Assembly (NCBI RefSeq): GCF_018918265.1
Contig: NZ_JAHLQC010000016.1
Span: 1-64,000 of the forward strand
Length of the DNA: 64,000 nucleotides
Source: Falcatimonas sp. MSJ-15
Lineage (GTDB): Bacteria > Bacillota > Clostridia > Lachnospirales > Lachnospiraceae
Direction: 5' to 3'
A program made the position numbers and the translations under genes. The notes beneath the pieces were generated by a model. It ran no database searches. It saw nothing but the letters and a program-made list of their open reading frames with translations, and had not been told where the DNA came from. Below are positions 44,679 to 53,638 of this stretch, in pieces; the first letter of the stretch is position 1, and each line of letters opens with the position of its first letter.

Positions 44679-44706
44679 TTATCGGTATCTTAACACATTA
44701 TATTTA
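44679..44706 (-). promoter_or_regulatory. SigD-type promoter of the sCache chemoreceptor gene
   Basis: On the minus strand: TAAA (44703-44706), 16-nt spacer, ACCGATAA (44679-44686), close to the flagellar-sigma consensus TAAA-N15-GCCGATAA. No strong sigma-A promoter competes in the same place. Confidence 0.6.
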
Positions 44707-44890
44707 AATAATTTTATCTACTTTATCATTTATTCATGCTACTTGAACTTTTGTTTATTTTATTGATAGTCTGAATTAATACATTTTGTAGAGTTTCTCG
44801 ATATTTTATGACATATCCATTCCATTTATAATCTTGTATACTTCTTTTTCTTGACTTATATATTTCAAATATTTTTTCGCTTATATATTA

Positions 44891-44962
44891 AAAGCACGCT
44901 CATATTGCTTGTAAAAATTCAGAATCATATATTCTCTATTTTTTAAGCTTTAAGCGTGCTTT
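44891..44962 (-). terminator. Terminator after the ABC exporter genes
   Basis: AAAGCACGCT (44891-44900) and AGCGTGCTTT (44953-44962) close a 52-nt loop with an inner GAAT/ATTC hairpin, followed by TTAATAT on the minus strand. Confidence 0.65.
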
Positions 44963-45024
44963 ATAATATATTATTTATTTTCTATCATAATATAACAGTT
45001 TTTAATTGTTTTCTTTATTTTTTA

Positions 45025-46917
45025 TTATTCTGTTTTTCCTGTATATAATTGATAGTATCTGCCCTTTTCTTCAAGTAACTGTTCGTGTGTTCCTCGCTCA
45101 ATTATTCTTCCCTGCTCCATTACCATTATACAGTCAGCATTGCGAACTGTTGAAAGTCTGTGTGCTATTACAAATGATGTTCTTCCTGCCATAAGCGAGT
45201 CCATTCCCTGCTGCACAAGTACTTCTGTTCTTGTGTCTATTGATGATGTTGCTTCATCGAGTATAAGAGCTGGTGGATCTGCGACTGCTGCTCTTGCTAT
45301 CGCAATTAACTGCCTCTGTCCCTGACTTAAATTAGCTCCATCGCCTGTAAGCATGGTGTTATAGCCATCTGGAAGATGTTTAATAAAGCTATCTGCATTG
45401 GCAAGTTTTGCTGCCTGTATACATTCTTCATCTGTGGCATCAAGTCTTCCATATCTTATATTATCCATTACTGTTCCTGTAAACAGATGTGTATCCTGAA
45501 GTACTATTCCAAGGCTTCGTCTAAGATCTGATTTTTTTATTTTGCTAATATTGATGTCGTCATATCTTATCTTACCTTCCTGTATATCATAGAATCTGTT
45601 AATAAGGTTGGTTATTGTTGTCTTTCCTGCGCCTGTACTTCCTACAAATGCTATCTTCTGACCTGGTTTTGCAAACATATTAATATCATGTAATACCATC
45701 TTCTTGTCTGAGTATCCAAAGTCTACATCTTCAAATGTTACTTTTCCACAGAGTTTTGTATATGTTACTGTGTTATCTGCACTGTGTGGATGCTTCCATG
45801 CCCATATTCCTGTATGCCCTGTTGTCTCTTCTATTGTTCCGTCTTCTTTTTCTTTTGCACATACAAGTTCTACATATCCTTCGTCTGCCTCAGATGTCTC
45901 TTCCATGAGTTCGAATACTCTTGATGCTCCGGCTGATGCCATTACTATACTGCTTACCTGCTGGCTTATCTGTGTTACCGGCTGTGTAAAACTTCTGTTA
46001 AGGCTTAGGAATGCTACTAATGTTCCGATTGTAAGTCCTGAGAATCCATTAAGTGCAAGGATTGCTCCTGTGATTGCACAGATTACATAACTTATATTGG
46101 CTATGTTACCATTAACCGGCATTGTTATATTTGCTATCTCGTTAGCTTTTGTCGCACTTTCTCTTAATTGTCTGTTTACTTTTTTGAAGTCTTCGATACT
46201 CTTTTCTTCATGGCAGAATACTTTTACTACTTTCTGTCCTTCCATCATCTCTTCTATGTATCCGTTAAGTGCTCCTAAGTCTTTCTGCTGTTTGACAAAG
46301 TATTTGCCTGATGCTGCACTTAATCTTGATGTTACATATAGCATTATCGCTACCATTATTACTGATACTATTGTAAGTGGTATATCTAATACTATCATAC
46401 TTATAAATGTTGATATAAGTGTTATTAATGAGTTGATTATCTGTGGTGTACTCTGGCTTATTAACTGTCTTAATGTATCTACATCGTTAGTGTAGATTGA
46501 CATTATATTTCCATGTGCATGTGTGTCAAAGTATTTGATTGGTAATGATTCCATGTGGGTGAAGATGTCATTTCTGACTCTTTTCATTGTTCCCTGTGTT
46601 ACATTTACCATAATTCTATTGTATGCATATGCACATATTACTCCACCAATCAGCACTATCATAAGTTTTAACATTCTTATCTCAAGTGGCTTAAAATCCG
46701 GTGTACTCTGTGATAGCATTGGTATTATGTAGTCATCTATAAGGCTCTGTGAAAATAATGTCATTGAAAGTGTTGCAAGTGCTGATAGTAGTATACAGAT
46801 TACTACTGCTATACATGAGCCTTTGTATTCTTTTAGCACATATTTCATTACTTTTTTCAATGATACCATTGGATTACTTTTGCCTTTACTAATTGGCATA
46901 TTTCCTGGTCCTCTCAT
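45025..46917 (-). CDS. ABC exporter half-transporter (catalytic NBD)
   Basis: 630 aa: six membrane helices (ABC_membrane) then an NBD with Walker A GSTGAGKTTI, signature LSQGQRQLIAIARA, and Walker B ALILDEATSSID with the catalytic Glu. An insert of ~35 residues (around 345-380, with ETTGHTGIWAWKHPHSADN) joins the two domains. It follows its partner by 16 nt, so the two probably form a heterodimeric drug or lipid exporter. RBS GGAGG. Confidence 0.92.
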   Translation of the reverse strand: MRGPGNMPISKGKSNPMVSLKKVMKYVLKEYKGSCIAVVICILLSALATLSMTLFSQSLIDDYIIPMLSQSTPDFKPLEIRMLKLMIVLIGGVICAYAYNRIMVNVTQGTMKRVRNDIFTHMESLPIKYFDTHAHGNIMSIYTNDVDTLRQLISQSTPQIINSLITLISTFISMIVLDIPLTIVSVIMVAIMLYVTSRLSAASGKYFVKQQKDLGALNGYIEEMMEGQKVVKVFCHEEKSIEDFKKVNRQLRESATKANEIANITMPVNGNIANISYVICAITGAILALNGFSGLTIGTLVAFLSLNRSFTQPVTQISQQVSSIVMASAGASRVFELMEETSEADEGYVELVCAKEKEDGTIEETTGHTGIWAWKHPHSADNTVTYTKLCGKVTFEDVDFGYSDKKMVLHDINMFAKPGQKIAFVGSTGAGKTTITNLINRFYDIQEGKIRYDDINISKIKKSDLRRSLGIVLQDTHLFTGTVMDNIRYGRLDATDEECIQAAKLANADSFIKHLPDGYNTMLTGDGANLSQGQRQLIAIARAAVADPPALILDEATSSIDTRTEVLVQQGMDSLMAGRTSFVIAHRLSTVRNADCIMVMEQGRIIERGTHEQLLEEKGRYYQLYTGKTE

Positions 46918-46933
46918 TTTCCTTTCCTCCTTC

Positions 46934-48679
46934 TTAGTTCATCTTCTCGTCAAAATCTCCGCCTGCCTGCATCTGAACATTATATATGTCTTTATATATG
47001 ATGTTAGTCTGTAAAAGTTCCTCATGGGATGCAAAACCGCTTATTTTACCGTCATCTAATACAAGTATTCTGTCTGCTCCTTGTATACTTGATATTCTCT
47101 GTGAGATTATTATCTTGGTTGTTCCCGGTATCTTGGTTGCAAATGCTTCTCTTATTCTCGCATCTGTTGCTGTATCTACTGCACTTGTTGAGTCATCAAG
47201 TATAAGTACTTTTGGTTTTTTAAGGAGTGCTCTTGCTATACAAAGTCTCTGCTTTTGTCCTCCTGATACGTTGTTACCGCCTTGTTCTATGTATGTATTA
47301 TATCCATCAGGGAATCTGTCTATGAATTCATCTGCACATGCCTGATGACATACTTCCTTACATTCTTCTTCTGTTGCATCGGCTTTGCCCCAGCGAAGGT
47401 TATCTAATATCGTTCCTGAGAAAAGTACATTTTTCTGAAGTACTACTGCTACTTCATCTCTTAGTACTTCGATATCGTATTTTCTTACGTCTACATTACC
47501 TACACATACTGAACCTGCTGATACATCATATAGTCTTGATATCAGGTTTACAAAGCTTGATTTACCTGAACCTGTTCCTCCTATTATTCCTATTGTCTCA
47601 CCTGAATGAATATGAAGGTCTATATTCTCAAGTGTCTCTTCACCACTTCCATGTTTATATGCAAAGTTTACGTTGTTGAAGTCGATGTCTCCATTTTTTA
47701 CTTCCATTACTGGTTTCTCAGGGTTAGTTATGTCTGCTTTTTCATTGAGTACTTCTGCTATTCGTTTTGCACTTGCTGTACTCATTGATAGCATTACGAA
47801 TATCATTGATATCATCATAAGTGACATCATCATTCCCATTACATAACTAAAAAGTGATGTAAGATTACCTGTTGTCATTGTTCCACCTACTATGTAGTGG
47901 GCACTTAACCATGATAATGAAAGCATACATCCGTATATTGCTACCATCATTACAGGGTTATTAAATGCTAAGTATGATTCTGCTTTTACAAACATCTTAT
48001 ATAGTACTTCTGATGCTTTTCCGAATTTTTTATTTTCAAAATCTTCTCTTACGAATGCTTTTACTACTCTTATTCCTGTTACATTTTCCTGTACACTTGC
48101 GTTAAGGTCATCATATTTGCTAAATACTTCATTGAATACTGGCATTGCGCATTTTATTATGAATCCTAATGCGAATCCTAATAGTATGAGCACACAAAGG
48201 AATATCAGGCTTAACTTTACATTGATTACAAAACACATTATCATACTACAGATTAACATAAGTGGTGCTCTTACTGTTATTCTAATTATCATCTGATATG
48301 CATTCTGTACATTGGTTACGTCTGTTGTCATTCGTGTTACTAGTCCTGCTGTACTGAATTTATCTATATTGGAAAATGAAAATGTCTGTATGTTCTCGTA
48401 CATTCCTTCTCTTAAGTTGGATGCAAATCCTGCTGATGCACGAGCTGCTGTCTTACCTGCTTGTATTCCGAAGAACAGACTTAAGAATGCAAGTATGAGC
48501 ATTATCGCACCATATTGATATACTTTTGACATGTCTCCGGCTTCTATTCCTTTGTCAATTATTGATGCTGTTACAAATGGTATCAAGATCTCCATAAATG
48601 CTTCACCGATTATGTATATTGGTGTTAATATTGAGTCTTTTTTGTATTCGCCTACATATTGTAGTAGTTTTTTTATCAC
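46934..48679 (-). CDS. ABC exporter half-transporter (degenerate NBD)
   Basis: 581 aa, GTG start behind GGAGG. Six membrane helices, then Walker A GGTGSGKSSF, signature VSGGQKQRLCIARALL, and Walker B VLILDDSTSAVD, in which the catalytic Glu is Asp. That change marks the non-hydrolysing site seen in heterodimeric exporters such as the TM287/288 type. It is the upstream gene of the pair and is divergent from a TetR regulator, which probably controls both. Confidence 0.93.
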   Translation of the reverse strand: MIKKLLQYVGEYKKDSILTPIYIIGEAFMEILIPFVTASIIDKGIEAGDMSKVYQYGAIMLILAFLSLFFGIQAGKTAARASAGFASNLREGMYENIQTFSFSNIDKFSTAGLVTRMTTDVTNVQNAYQMIIRITVRAPLMLICSMIMCFVINVKLSLIFLCVLILLGFALGFIIKCAMPVFNEVFSKYDDLNASVQENVTGIRVVKAFVREDFENKKFGKASEVLYKMFVKAESYLAFNNPVMMVAIYGCMLSLSWLSAHYIVGGTMTTGNLTSLFSYVMGMMMSLMMISMIFVMLSMSTASAKRIAEVLNEKADITNPEKPVMEVKNGDIDFNNVNFAYKHGSGEETLENIDLHIHSGETIGIIGGTGSGKSSFVNLISRLYDVSAGSVCVGNVDVRKYDIEVLRDEVAVVLQKNVLFSGTILDNLRWGKADATEEECKEVCHQACADEFIDRFPDGYNTYIEQGGNNVSGGQKQRLCIARALLKKPKVLILDDSTSAVDTATDARIREAFATKIPGTTKIIISQRISSIQGADRILVLDDGKISGFASHEELLQTNIIYKDIYNVQMQAGGDFDEKMN

Positions 48680-48851
48680 TTTTATTCCTCCTTTTTAATA
48701 TTAATTAGGTAGCTATATAGTTTTGCGGCTACCGTATTTTTGTAATTGATTATTGCAAATTTATTTTTTGCATATATCTGATTACTTCTAAGTAATATAG
48801 TTGTGATATTAATTTTTATTATCAGCAAGTTGATTGCTTAGCTATATATCC

Positions 48852-48955
48852 GCTATAAATTTTGTGTTAATAAAAATACTGACTAGGTGTTGATTTTTAC
48901 TTAACTGTAATGCTGATTTATGCTATAAACTTTGTGATATGTCAGTTGACAACTG
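48852..48955. promoter_or_regulatory. Candidate TetR operator region
   Basis: CAGTTGACAACTG (48943-48955) is a perfect inverted repeat over the -35 box of the tetR promoter. Two direct copies of GCTATAAAtTTTGTGtTA (48852 and 48922; lower-case positions vary) lie between the divergent genes. Confidence 0.5.
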
Positions 48956-48974
48956 TATTACATATTGATAGAAT
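48946..48974 (+). promoter_or_regulatory. Promoter of the TetR gene
   Basis: TTGACA (48946-48951), 17-nt spacer, TAGAAT (48969-48974). Confidence 0.8.
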
Positions 48975-49062
48975 TTTATTGTGTAGGAACTAGTATATAC
49001 GTTCTTTTTTTCAAAATCAATGCTTTTTTGTAAATAGTACATAAATGGAGGTTTTTTGTAAC

Positions 49063-49587
49063 ATGTCTGAGAATTATTCTGTTAAACGCTTAATTGAACA
49101 GGCTTTTATGGATCTTCTCGATGAGAAGGCTTATATTGATATCAGTGTTACTGACATTGTTAAAAAGGCAATGGTTTCAAGAACATCTTATTATCGTCAT
49201 TTTTCTTCGATTAATGATATTGTGGAGAGTATTACTGATAATATGGTTAATGAGTTCTTCACTGATCTTGTTCCTATGTTTGATTATAATGATGATGTTA
49301 AACTGCGTAATTATCTTAATAGATATTTTACTGAGCTTAAGGAACGTTACAAGCCTTTTCCTTCTGCAATATCAAGAAGACATAATATTATCTTCTATCG
49401 TCTTCACGAGAAGCTTAGCAGCCTTGAGTGCAGTGTTCATTCTCCTGACAGTATCGATGAGAAGTATAGTATCGCTGCCAAGATGTCTTTAATTCATGGC
49501 ATCGGCAATAAATGGCTTGAAAATAATACTCCTGAAAGTGTTAATGAGATGGTTGACTATACTATGAGGGTTATTAGGGCATTTTAG
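49063..49587 (+). CDS. TetR-family transcriptional regulator
   Basis: 174 aa from the ATG at 49063 (GGAGG 11 nt upstream). The N-terminal HTH (AFMDLLDEKAYIDISVTDIV, then KKAMVSRTSYYRHFSSIND) is typical TetR; the C-terminal ligand domain is short, with RYKPFPSAISRRHNIIF resembling the TetR_C regions of Lachnospiraceae regulators. Divergent from the two ABC genes, so likely their repressor; the palindrome over its own -35 suggests autoregulation. The 3' end is partly duplicated 64 nt downstream. Confidence 0.88.
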   Translation: MSENYSVKRLIEQAFMDLLDEKAYIDISVTDIVKKAMVSRTSYYRHFSSINDIVESITDNMVNEFFTDLVPMFDYNDDVKLRNYLNRYFTELKERYKPFPSAISRRHNIIFYRLHEKLSSLECSVHSPDSIDEKYSIAAKMSLIHGIGNKWLENNTPESVNEMVDYTMRVIRAF

Positions 49588-49673
49588 GGACGATAGGGCA
49601 TAAGAAACCTTGAAGAACTATCGTCTGCATTGGAGCATGTTGGCATTTTAGGGACAATAGGACATAAGAAACC
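49579..49673. repeat. Direct duplication of the tetR 3' end
   Basis: A 31-nt sequence starting GCATTTTAGGGAC appears at 49579 (across the tetR stop) and again at 49643, 64 nt later, with two substitutions. Confidence 0.8.
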
Positions 49674-49701
49674 CCTTGGAAATATTGGATTTCCAAGGGG
49701 T
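49671..49701. terminator. Bidirectional terminator between tetR and rpsI
   Basis: ACCCCTTGGAAAT and ATTTCCAAGGGGT (13 bp) around a 5-nt loop, followed on the plus strand by AATATTTTT. It is the end of the convergent tetR and rplM-rpsI transcripts. Confidence 0.85.
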
Positions 49702-49727
49702 AATATTTTTGTGATATTCGGTTTGAA

Positions 49728-50120
49728 TTATCTCTTTGAGAACTGTGGAGCACGACGAGCGGCTTTGAGTCCGTATTTCTTTCTTTCTTTCATTCTTGGA
49801 TCTCTTGTTAAGAAACCTGCTTTTTTAAGGATTGGACGATATTCTGCGTCAACCTGTAATAAAGCTCTTGAAAGACCATGTCTGATAGCACCAGCCTGTC
49901 CTGTTGTACCACCACCATGTACGTTAACGATTACGTCATATTTCTCTGTTGTCTCTGTAGCAACAAGTGGCTGACGAACGATTAATTTTAATGTCTCAAG
50001 ACCGAAGTATTCATCAATACTTCTCTTATTTATTGTAATATCACCTTTACCAGGTACTAAATATACTCTTGCGATAGAACTTTTTCTTCTACCAGTTCCG
50101 TAAAATTTTGATTTAGCCAA
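49728..50120 (-). CDS. rpsI: Ribosomal protein S9
   Basis: 130 aa: [20 protein letters not shown] start and [10 protein letters not shown]-terminal tail, which reaches the ribosomal P site. It starts with TTG (AGGAGG 8 nt upstream), unusual for a ribosomal protein. It is 28 nt after rplM. Confidence 0.97.
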   Translation of the reverse strand: MAKSKFYGTGRRKSSIARVYLVPGKGDITINKRSIDEYFGLETLKLIVRQPLVATETTEKYDVIVNVHGGGTTGQAGAIRHGLSRALLQVDAEYRPILKKAGFLTRDPRMKERKKYGLKAARRAPQFSKR

Positions 50121-50148
50121 TTTAATTTCCTCCTTCCAGACTCTCTAA

Positions 50149-50577
50149 TTAAAATGTTAATACTTCAGGTTTCTGAGCAGCATGTTTGTGATCAGGTCCT
50201 GCGTATACATGAAGTTTGTCAATCATTGATCTTCCAAGTGGTCCCTTTGGAAGCATGCCTTTAACAGCAAGTTCAATAACGCTTTCAGGTGACTTAGCTA
50301 ATTTTTCTCTAAGTGTTGTCTCTCTCATTCCACCTGGGAAATCTGAGTGATTGTAGTAGATCTTCTGATCTAATTTTTTACCTGTTACTTTAATTTTATC
50401 TGCATTTATAACGATTACATAATCACCTGTATCAATGTGTGGTGTATATGTTGGTTTATTTTTTCCTCTTAAAACTGATGCAACCTCAGATGCTAAACGA
50501 CCTAATGTACATCCTGTAGCGTCAACTACATACCATTTTCTATCAATTGTTGCTGGACTAGCCATGAAAGTTTTCAT
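50149..50577 (-). CDS. rplM: Ribosomal protein L13
   Basis: 142 aa, canonical: [20 protein letters not shown] near the start and [17 protein letters not shown] [10 protein letters not shown] later. First gene of the rplM-rpsI operon, with a consensus promoter and a ~100-nt leader. AGGAGG RBS. Confidence 0.97.
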   Translation of the reverse strand: MKTFMASPATIDRKWYVVDATGCTLGRLASEVASVLRGKNKPTYTPHIDTGDYVIVINADKIKVTGKKLDQKIYYNHSDFPGGMRETTLREKLAKSPESVIELAVKGMLPKGPLGRSMIDKLHVYAGPDHKHAAQKPEVLTF

Positions 50578-50599
50578 TAGTTTACCTCCTATGAATATT

Positions 50600-50672
50600 T
50601 ACTATAACTATATGATGCAAAATGTCATTACCGGGGCATTGGATTAGACATTATTTTCCTTACGTCACATTT
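50600..50672 (-). promoter_or_regulatory. Possible L13 leader structure
   Basis: In the rplM leader AAATGT and ACATTT can pair around a GCCCCGG-containing loop. Firmicutes are known to have an L13 autoregulatory leader; I cannot confirm a match to that motif. Confidence 0.3.
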
Positions 50673-50676
50673 ATTT

Positions 50677-50705
50677 ATTATACTAAATCAGTGTATTTGT
50701 GTCAA
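50677..50705 (-). promoter_or_regulatory. Consensus promoter of rplM-rpsI
   Basis: On the minus strand: TTGACA (50700-50705), 17-nt spacer, TATAAT (50677-50682), a perfect sigma-A promoter. Confidence 0.85.
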
Positions 50706-50784
50706 TATGTTTTTCCCATTTTTTCTCTGTGGTTTTTGCTTTTTATATGTAATTTATATTTTGTTTATAACTGTCTGGCTTTTA

Positions 50785-51537
50785 TCAATCAGTCTCCATA
50801 TCAATATATCTGATTTTTACAAGCGTAAGACCATTAGCCGGTGCTGTTGGACCTGCATTCTCACGTTTTTTTGATGCTATTATCTCCTTTATATATTCAG
50901 GTTCAATGTCGCCATTTCCTACTTTTATAAGTGTTCCGGCTATGATTCTTACCATATTATATAGGAACCCGTTTCCTCTTATTCGTATAGTTACCATTCC
51001 ATTATTCTCTGATATGTCAAGTGCATATATCGTCCTTACGGTTGTCTTAACCTGCGCTCCTGCTGCACAGAAGCACTTAAAATCATGTTCGCCTATTATA
51101 TATTTTGCTGCCTGTCTCATCTTGTCTATGTCTAATTTGTAATGGAAAAAATGAGAATTAAATCGTTCTGATGGTAATGGAAATCTTCTATTTAATATTC
51201 TATATTCATACGTCTTCTCGCATCTTGCATATCTTGGATGAAAGTCTGATTCAACTTCTTTTGATTCCTGTATTACTATATCATCCGGAAGTCTCTGATT
51301 AAGTGCGAATGATATCTTATCTGCTGGTATTCTTGTATCTGTGCTAAAGACTGCAACGTTGCCAAGTGCATGTACACCTGAGTCTGTTCGGCTTGCTCCT
51401 GTTACTTTTATCTCTTCACCAAGAAGTCTTGTGAGCTCTCTATTTAATACTTCTTCTATTGTTATCCCATTATTCTGAATCTGCCATCCACAGTAGTTCG
51501 TACCGTCATACGCAACACGAAGCATAACTCGTTTCAT
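50785..51537 (-). CDS. truA: tRNA pseudouridine synthase A
   Basis: Makes pseudouridines 38-40 of tRNA anticodon arms. 250 aa, with the catalytic Asp in SRTDSGVHALGNV near residue 52, and IRGNGFLYNMVRIIAGTLI. RBS GAGG. It is separated from ecfT by a terminator and a promoter, so it is its own unit. Confidence 0.96.
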   Translation of the reverse strand: MKRVMLRVAYDGTNYCGWQIQNNGITIEEVLNRELTRLLGEEIKVTGASRTDSGVHALGNVAVFSTDTRIPADKISFALNQRLPDDIVIQESKEVESDFHPRYARCEKTYEYRILNRRFPLPSERFNSHFFHYKLDIDKMRQAAKYIIGEHDFKCFCAAGAQVKTTVRTIYALDISENNGMVTIRIRGNGFLYNMVRIIAGTLIKVGNGDIEPEYIKEIIASKKRENAGPTAPANGLTLVKIRYIDMETD

Positions 51538-51590
51538 TAATTTTTCCTCTCTTCTCTATGCTTTTCTATATTTGTTGCTATTTATTTATT

Positions 51591-51640
51591 AGTGAACTAC
51601 CCATCACCCAAAGGTAGAGGGTTTTACGCTCTAGCTTATA
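51591..51640. repeat. IS200/IS605-end-like hairpin in the truA leader
   Basis: GTGAACTACCCATCACC and GGTAGAGGG, then CTAGCTTATAAAC, related to the units at 27579 and 2362. It lies downstream of the truA promoter. Confidence 0.45.
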
Positions 51641-51701
51641 AACAGCTTATTTATACTTATCTCCATTGTTAATGCAGTAGCAAGTACTAAAATTGATAAT
51701 T

Positions 51702-51730
51702 ATCATACTTATTTTTTATACTTATTGCAA
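51702..51730 (-). promoter_or_regulatory. Promoter of truA, overlapped by a palindrome
   Basis: On the minus strand: TTGCAA (51725-51730), 17-nt spacer, TATGAT (51702-51707). TGATAATTATCA (51694-51705), a perfect 12-nt palindrome, overlaps the -10. Confidence 0.6.
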
Positions 51731-51773
51731 CTTTTAATATTCTTCACAGCAAGTTACATTTTTCACTGATTTC

Positions 51774-51828
51774 TGACTACTCCCGTAACAAGTCTGTGGG
51801 ATGCCACGAATTTATAATATGATAATTA
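51774..51828. repeat. IS200/IS605-end-like unit, degenerate
   Basis: GACTACTCCCGTAACAAG, TCTGTGGGATGCCACGAATT, then TATAA; it resembles the unit at 37441. With 51591 it brackets ~180 nt of non-coding DNA, as a short element with two similar ends might. Confidence 0.4.
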
Positions 51829-51902
51829 CTTGCTTTATAATATTTTTTTATATTTATTGTTGCAATATCAATTTTAATCTTAGTAGTTACTTTTTATTAA
51901 AA

Positions 51903-51954
51903 AATGTAGAAAATACAAATATACTTATGCTTACATCTGCTTATTTTCTACATT
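51903..51954 (-). terminator. Terminator after the ecf operon
   Basis: AATGTAGAAAAT and ATTTTCTACATT (12 bp) close a 28-nt loop, followed on the minus strand by TTTTAATAAAAAG. Confidence 0.75.
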
Positions 51955-51975
51955 ATTTCAATATCTTTTATTATT

Positions 51976-52776
51976 TTACAATACTATCTTTAGTCCTATC
52001 ATAGTTCCTGTATATAATAAGAGTATAAGATATGCTATATGGTCTCTTTTTTCGTATTTTAGCGGTTTCATCTTGGTTCTGCCTTCTCCGCCTGTATAGC
52101 ATCTTGCTTCCATTGCCATTGCCAGATCGTTAGCTCTTCTAAATGCTGATATGAAAAGTGGCACGAGCAGTGGTACCATTGCTTTTATTTTTTTTACCAT
52201 CCCACCTGTCTCAAAGTCAGCTCCTCTTGCTATCTGGGCTTTCATTATCTTGTCTGTCTCTTCTATAAGTATTGGTATAAATCTTAATGCTATTGACATC
52301 ATCATTGATATCTCATGCACTGGAACTTTTATATATTTTAATGGTGAAAGTCCTTTTTCCATACCGTCTGTAAGGTCATTCGGTGTTGTTGTAAGTGTCA
52401 TTATAGATGAACCGACAATTAAGTATGCAAGTCTTACAGCCATAAATATTGCTATTTTAAGTCCCTGCTTTGTTATTTTTAATATTCCTATTTTAACCAA
52501 TATGTCACCTGGTGTTAAAAAAAGGTTAAATACTACGCTTATCATCAATAGTAATACTATTGCTTTTAGACCTTTTACCATGAATTTGAATGGTACTTTT
52601 GATATCTTAATTACTATTGCTAAAAATAATGTTGCTATTGCATACATTATTATGTTATTTCCAAGAAATAGTGTTATTAAAAAAATTAGTGTTCCTACCA
52701 GCTTTACTCTTGGATCTAGTCTATGCAGAACTGAATTGGCTGGATAGTATTGTCCTAGTGTTATATCTCTAATCAT
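51976..52776 (-). CDS. ecfT: ECF transporter transmembrane component EcfT
   Basis: The membrane coupling subunit of energy-coupling factor vitamin transporters. About 266 aa from the ATG at 52776 (GGAGG 8 nt upstream). Five to six hydrophobic segments, with the coupling-helix ARG motif (AQIARGADFETGG) near residue 180. Its start overlaps the ecfA2 stop by 8 nt, so translation is coupled. S components are encoded elsewhere. Confidence 0.95.
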   Translation of the reverse strand: MIRDITLGQYYPANSVLHRLDPRVKLVGTLIFLITLFLGNNIIMYAIATLFLAIVIKISKVPFKFMVKGLKAIVLLLMISVVFNLFLTPGDILVKIGILKITKQGLKIAIFMAVRLAYLIVGSSIMTLTTTPNDLTDGMEKGLSPLKYIKVPVHEISMMMSIALRFIPILIEETDKIMKAQIARGADFETGGMVKKIKAMVPLLVPLFISAFRRANDLAMAMEARCYTGGEGRTKMKPLKYEKRDHIAYLILLLYTGTMIGLKIVL

Positions 52777-53638
52777 CTCCAGCTCCTCCATTTTCTTTTA
52801 ATGCTTTTATTATGCTTGTTGCTGCTTCTTCAACTGTCATGGCATCTGTGTCTACATCAAGCCCTCGCTCTTTTAATGCATTCATTATATATGTTGACTG
52901 TGGAGCTGCTAAACCAACTTCTTCAAGTTTTTTATAATTTTTAAACACTTTTTTTGGTATATCGTCAAAGAGCACTTCTCCTCTGTTCATAACTATTATT
53001 CTTCCTACATATTTTGCAACGTCTTCCATACTATGCGATACAAGAATAATTGTTATATGTTCTGTTTTGTGAAGAAGTGCTATTTGGTCAAGTATCTCAT
53101 CTCTACCTCTAGGATCAAGCCCTGCAGTTGGTTCGTCAAGTATAAGTACATCCGGTTTCATCGCAAGTACTCCTGCTATAGCTACTCTTCTTTTCTGTCC
53201 TCCTGAGAGTTCAAAAGGTGATTGTTCATAGAATGTCTTATCAAGTCCTACATTTTTTAATGCCTGGTAGGCTCTTTCTTCTATCTCATCTTTGCTAAGT
53301 CCAAGGTTAGATGGGCCAAAACATACGTCTTTAAATACTGTTTCTTCAAATAACTGATGTTCTGGATACTGGAATACTAATCCTACTTTACTTCTTAACT
53401 CACGCATATTATATTTTTCATCATATATGTTTTGTCCATTGTAATATATAGCTCCTGATGTTGCTTTTACAAGTCCATTCAGATGTTGTGTGAGGGTTGA
53501 TTTGCCTGAACCTGTATGTCCTATCAGACCTATGAATTCTCCATCATTTATTGTCAAATTTACATCTTTAAGTGCCTGTTTTTCAAATCCAGAGCCTATT
53601 CCATATATATAATTTACATTTTCTACTTTAATTGACAT
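52769..53638 (-). CDS. ecfA2: ECF transporter ATPase EcfA2
   Basis: 289 aa. Walker [12 protein letters not shown]-loop [12 protein letters not shown], signature [15 protein letters not shown], Walker [14 protein letters not shown]. It pairs with EcfA1. It overlaps ecfA1 by 16 nt and ecfT by 8 nt. No strong RBS inside the overlap, consistent with translational coupling. Confidence 0.95.
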   Translation of the reverse strand: MSIKVENVNYIYGIGSGFEKQALKDVNLTINDGEFIGLIGHTGSGKSTLTQHLNGLVKATSGAIYYNGQNIYDEKYNMRELRSKVGLVFQYPEHQLFEETVFKDVCFGPSNLGLSKDEIEERAYQALKNVGLDKTFYEQSPFELSGGQKRRVAIAGVLAMKPDVLILDEPTAGLDPRGRDEILDQIALLHKTEHITIILVSHSMEDVAKYVGRIIVMNRGEVLFDDIPKKVFKNYKKLEEVGLAAPQSTYIMNALKERGLDVDTDAMTVEEAATSIIKALKENGGAGDD

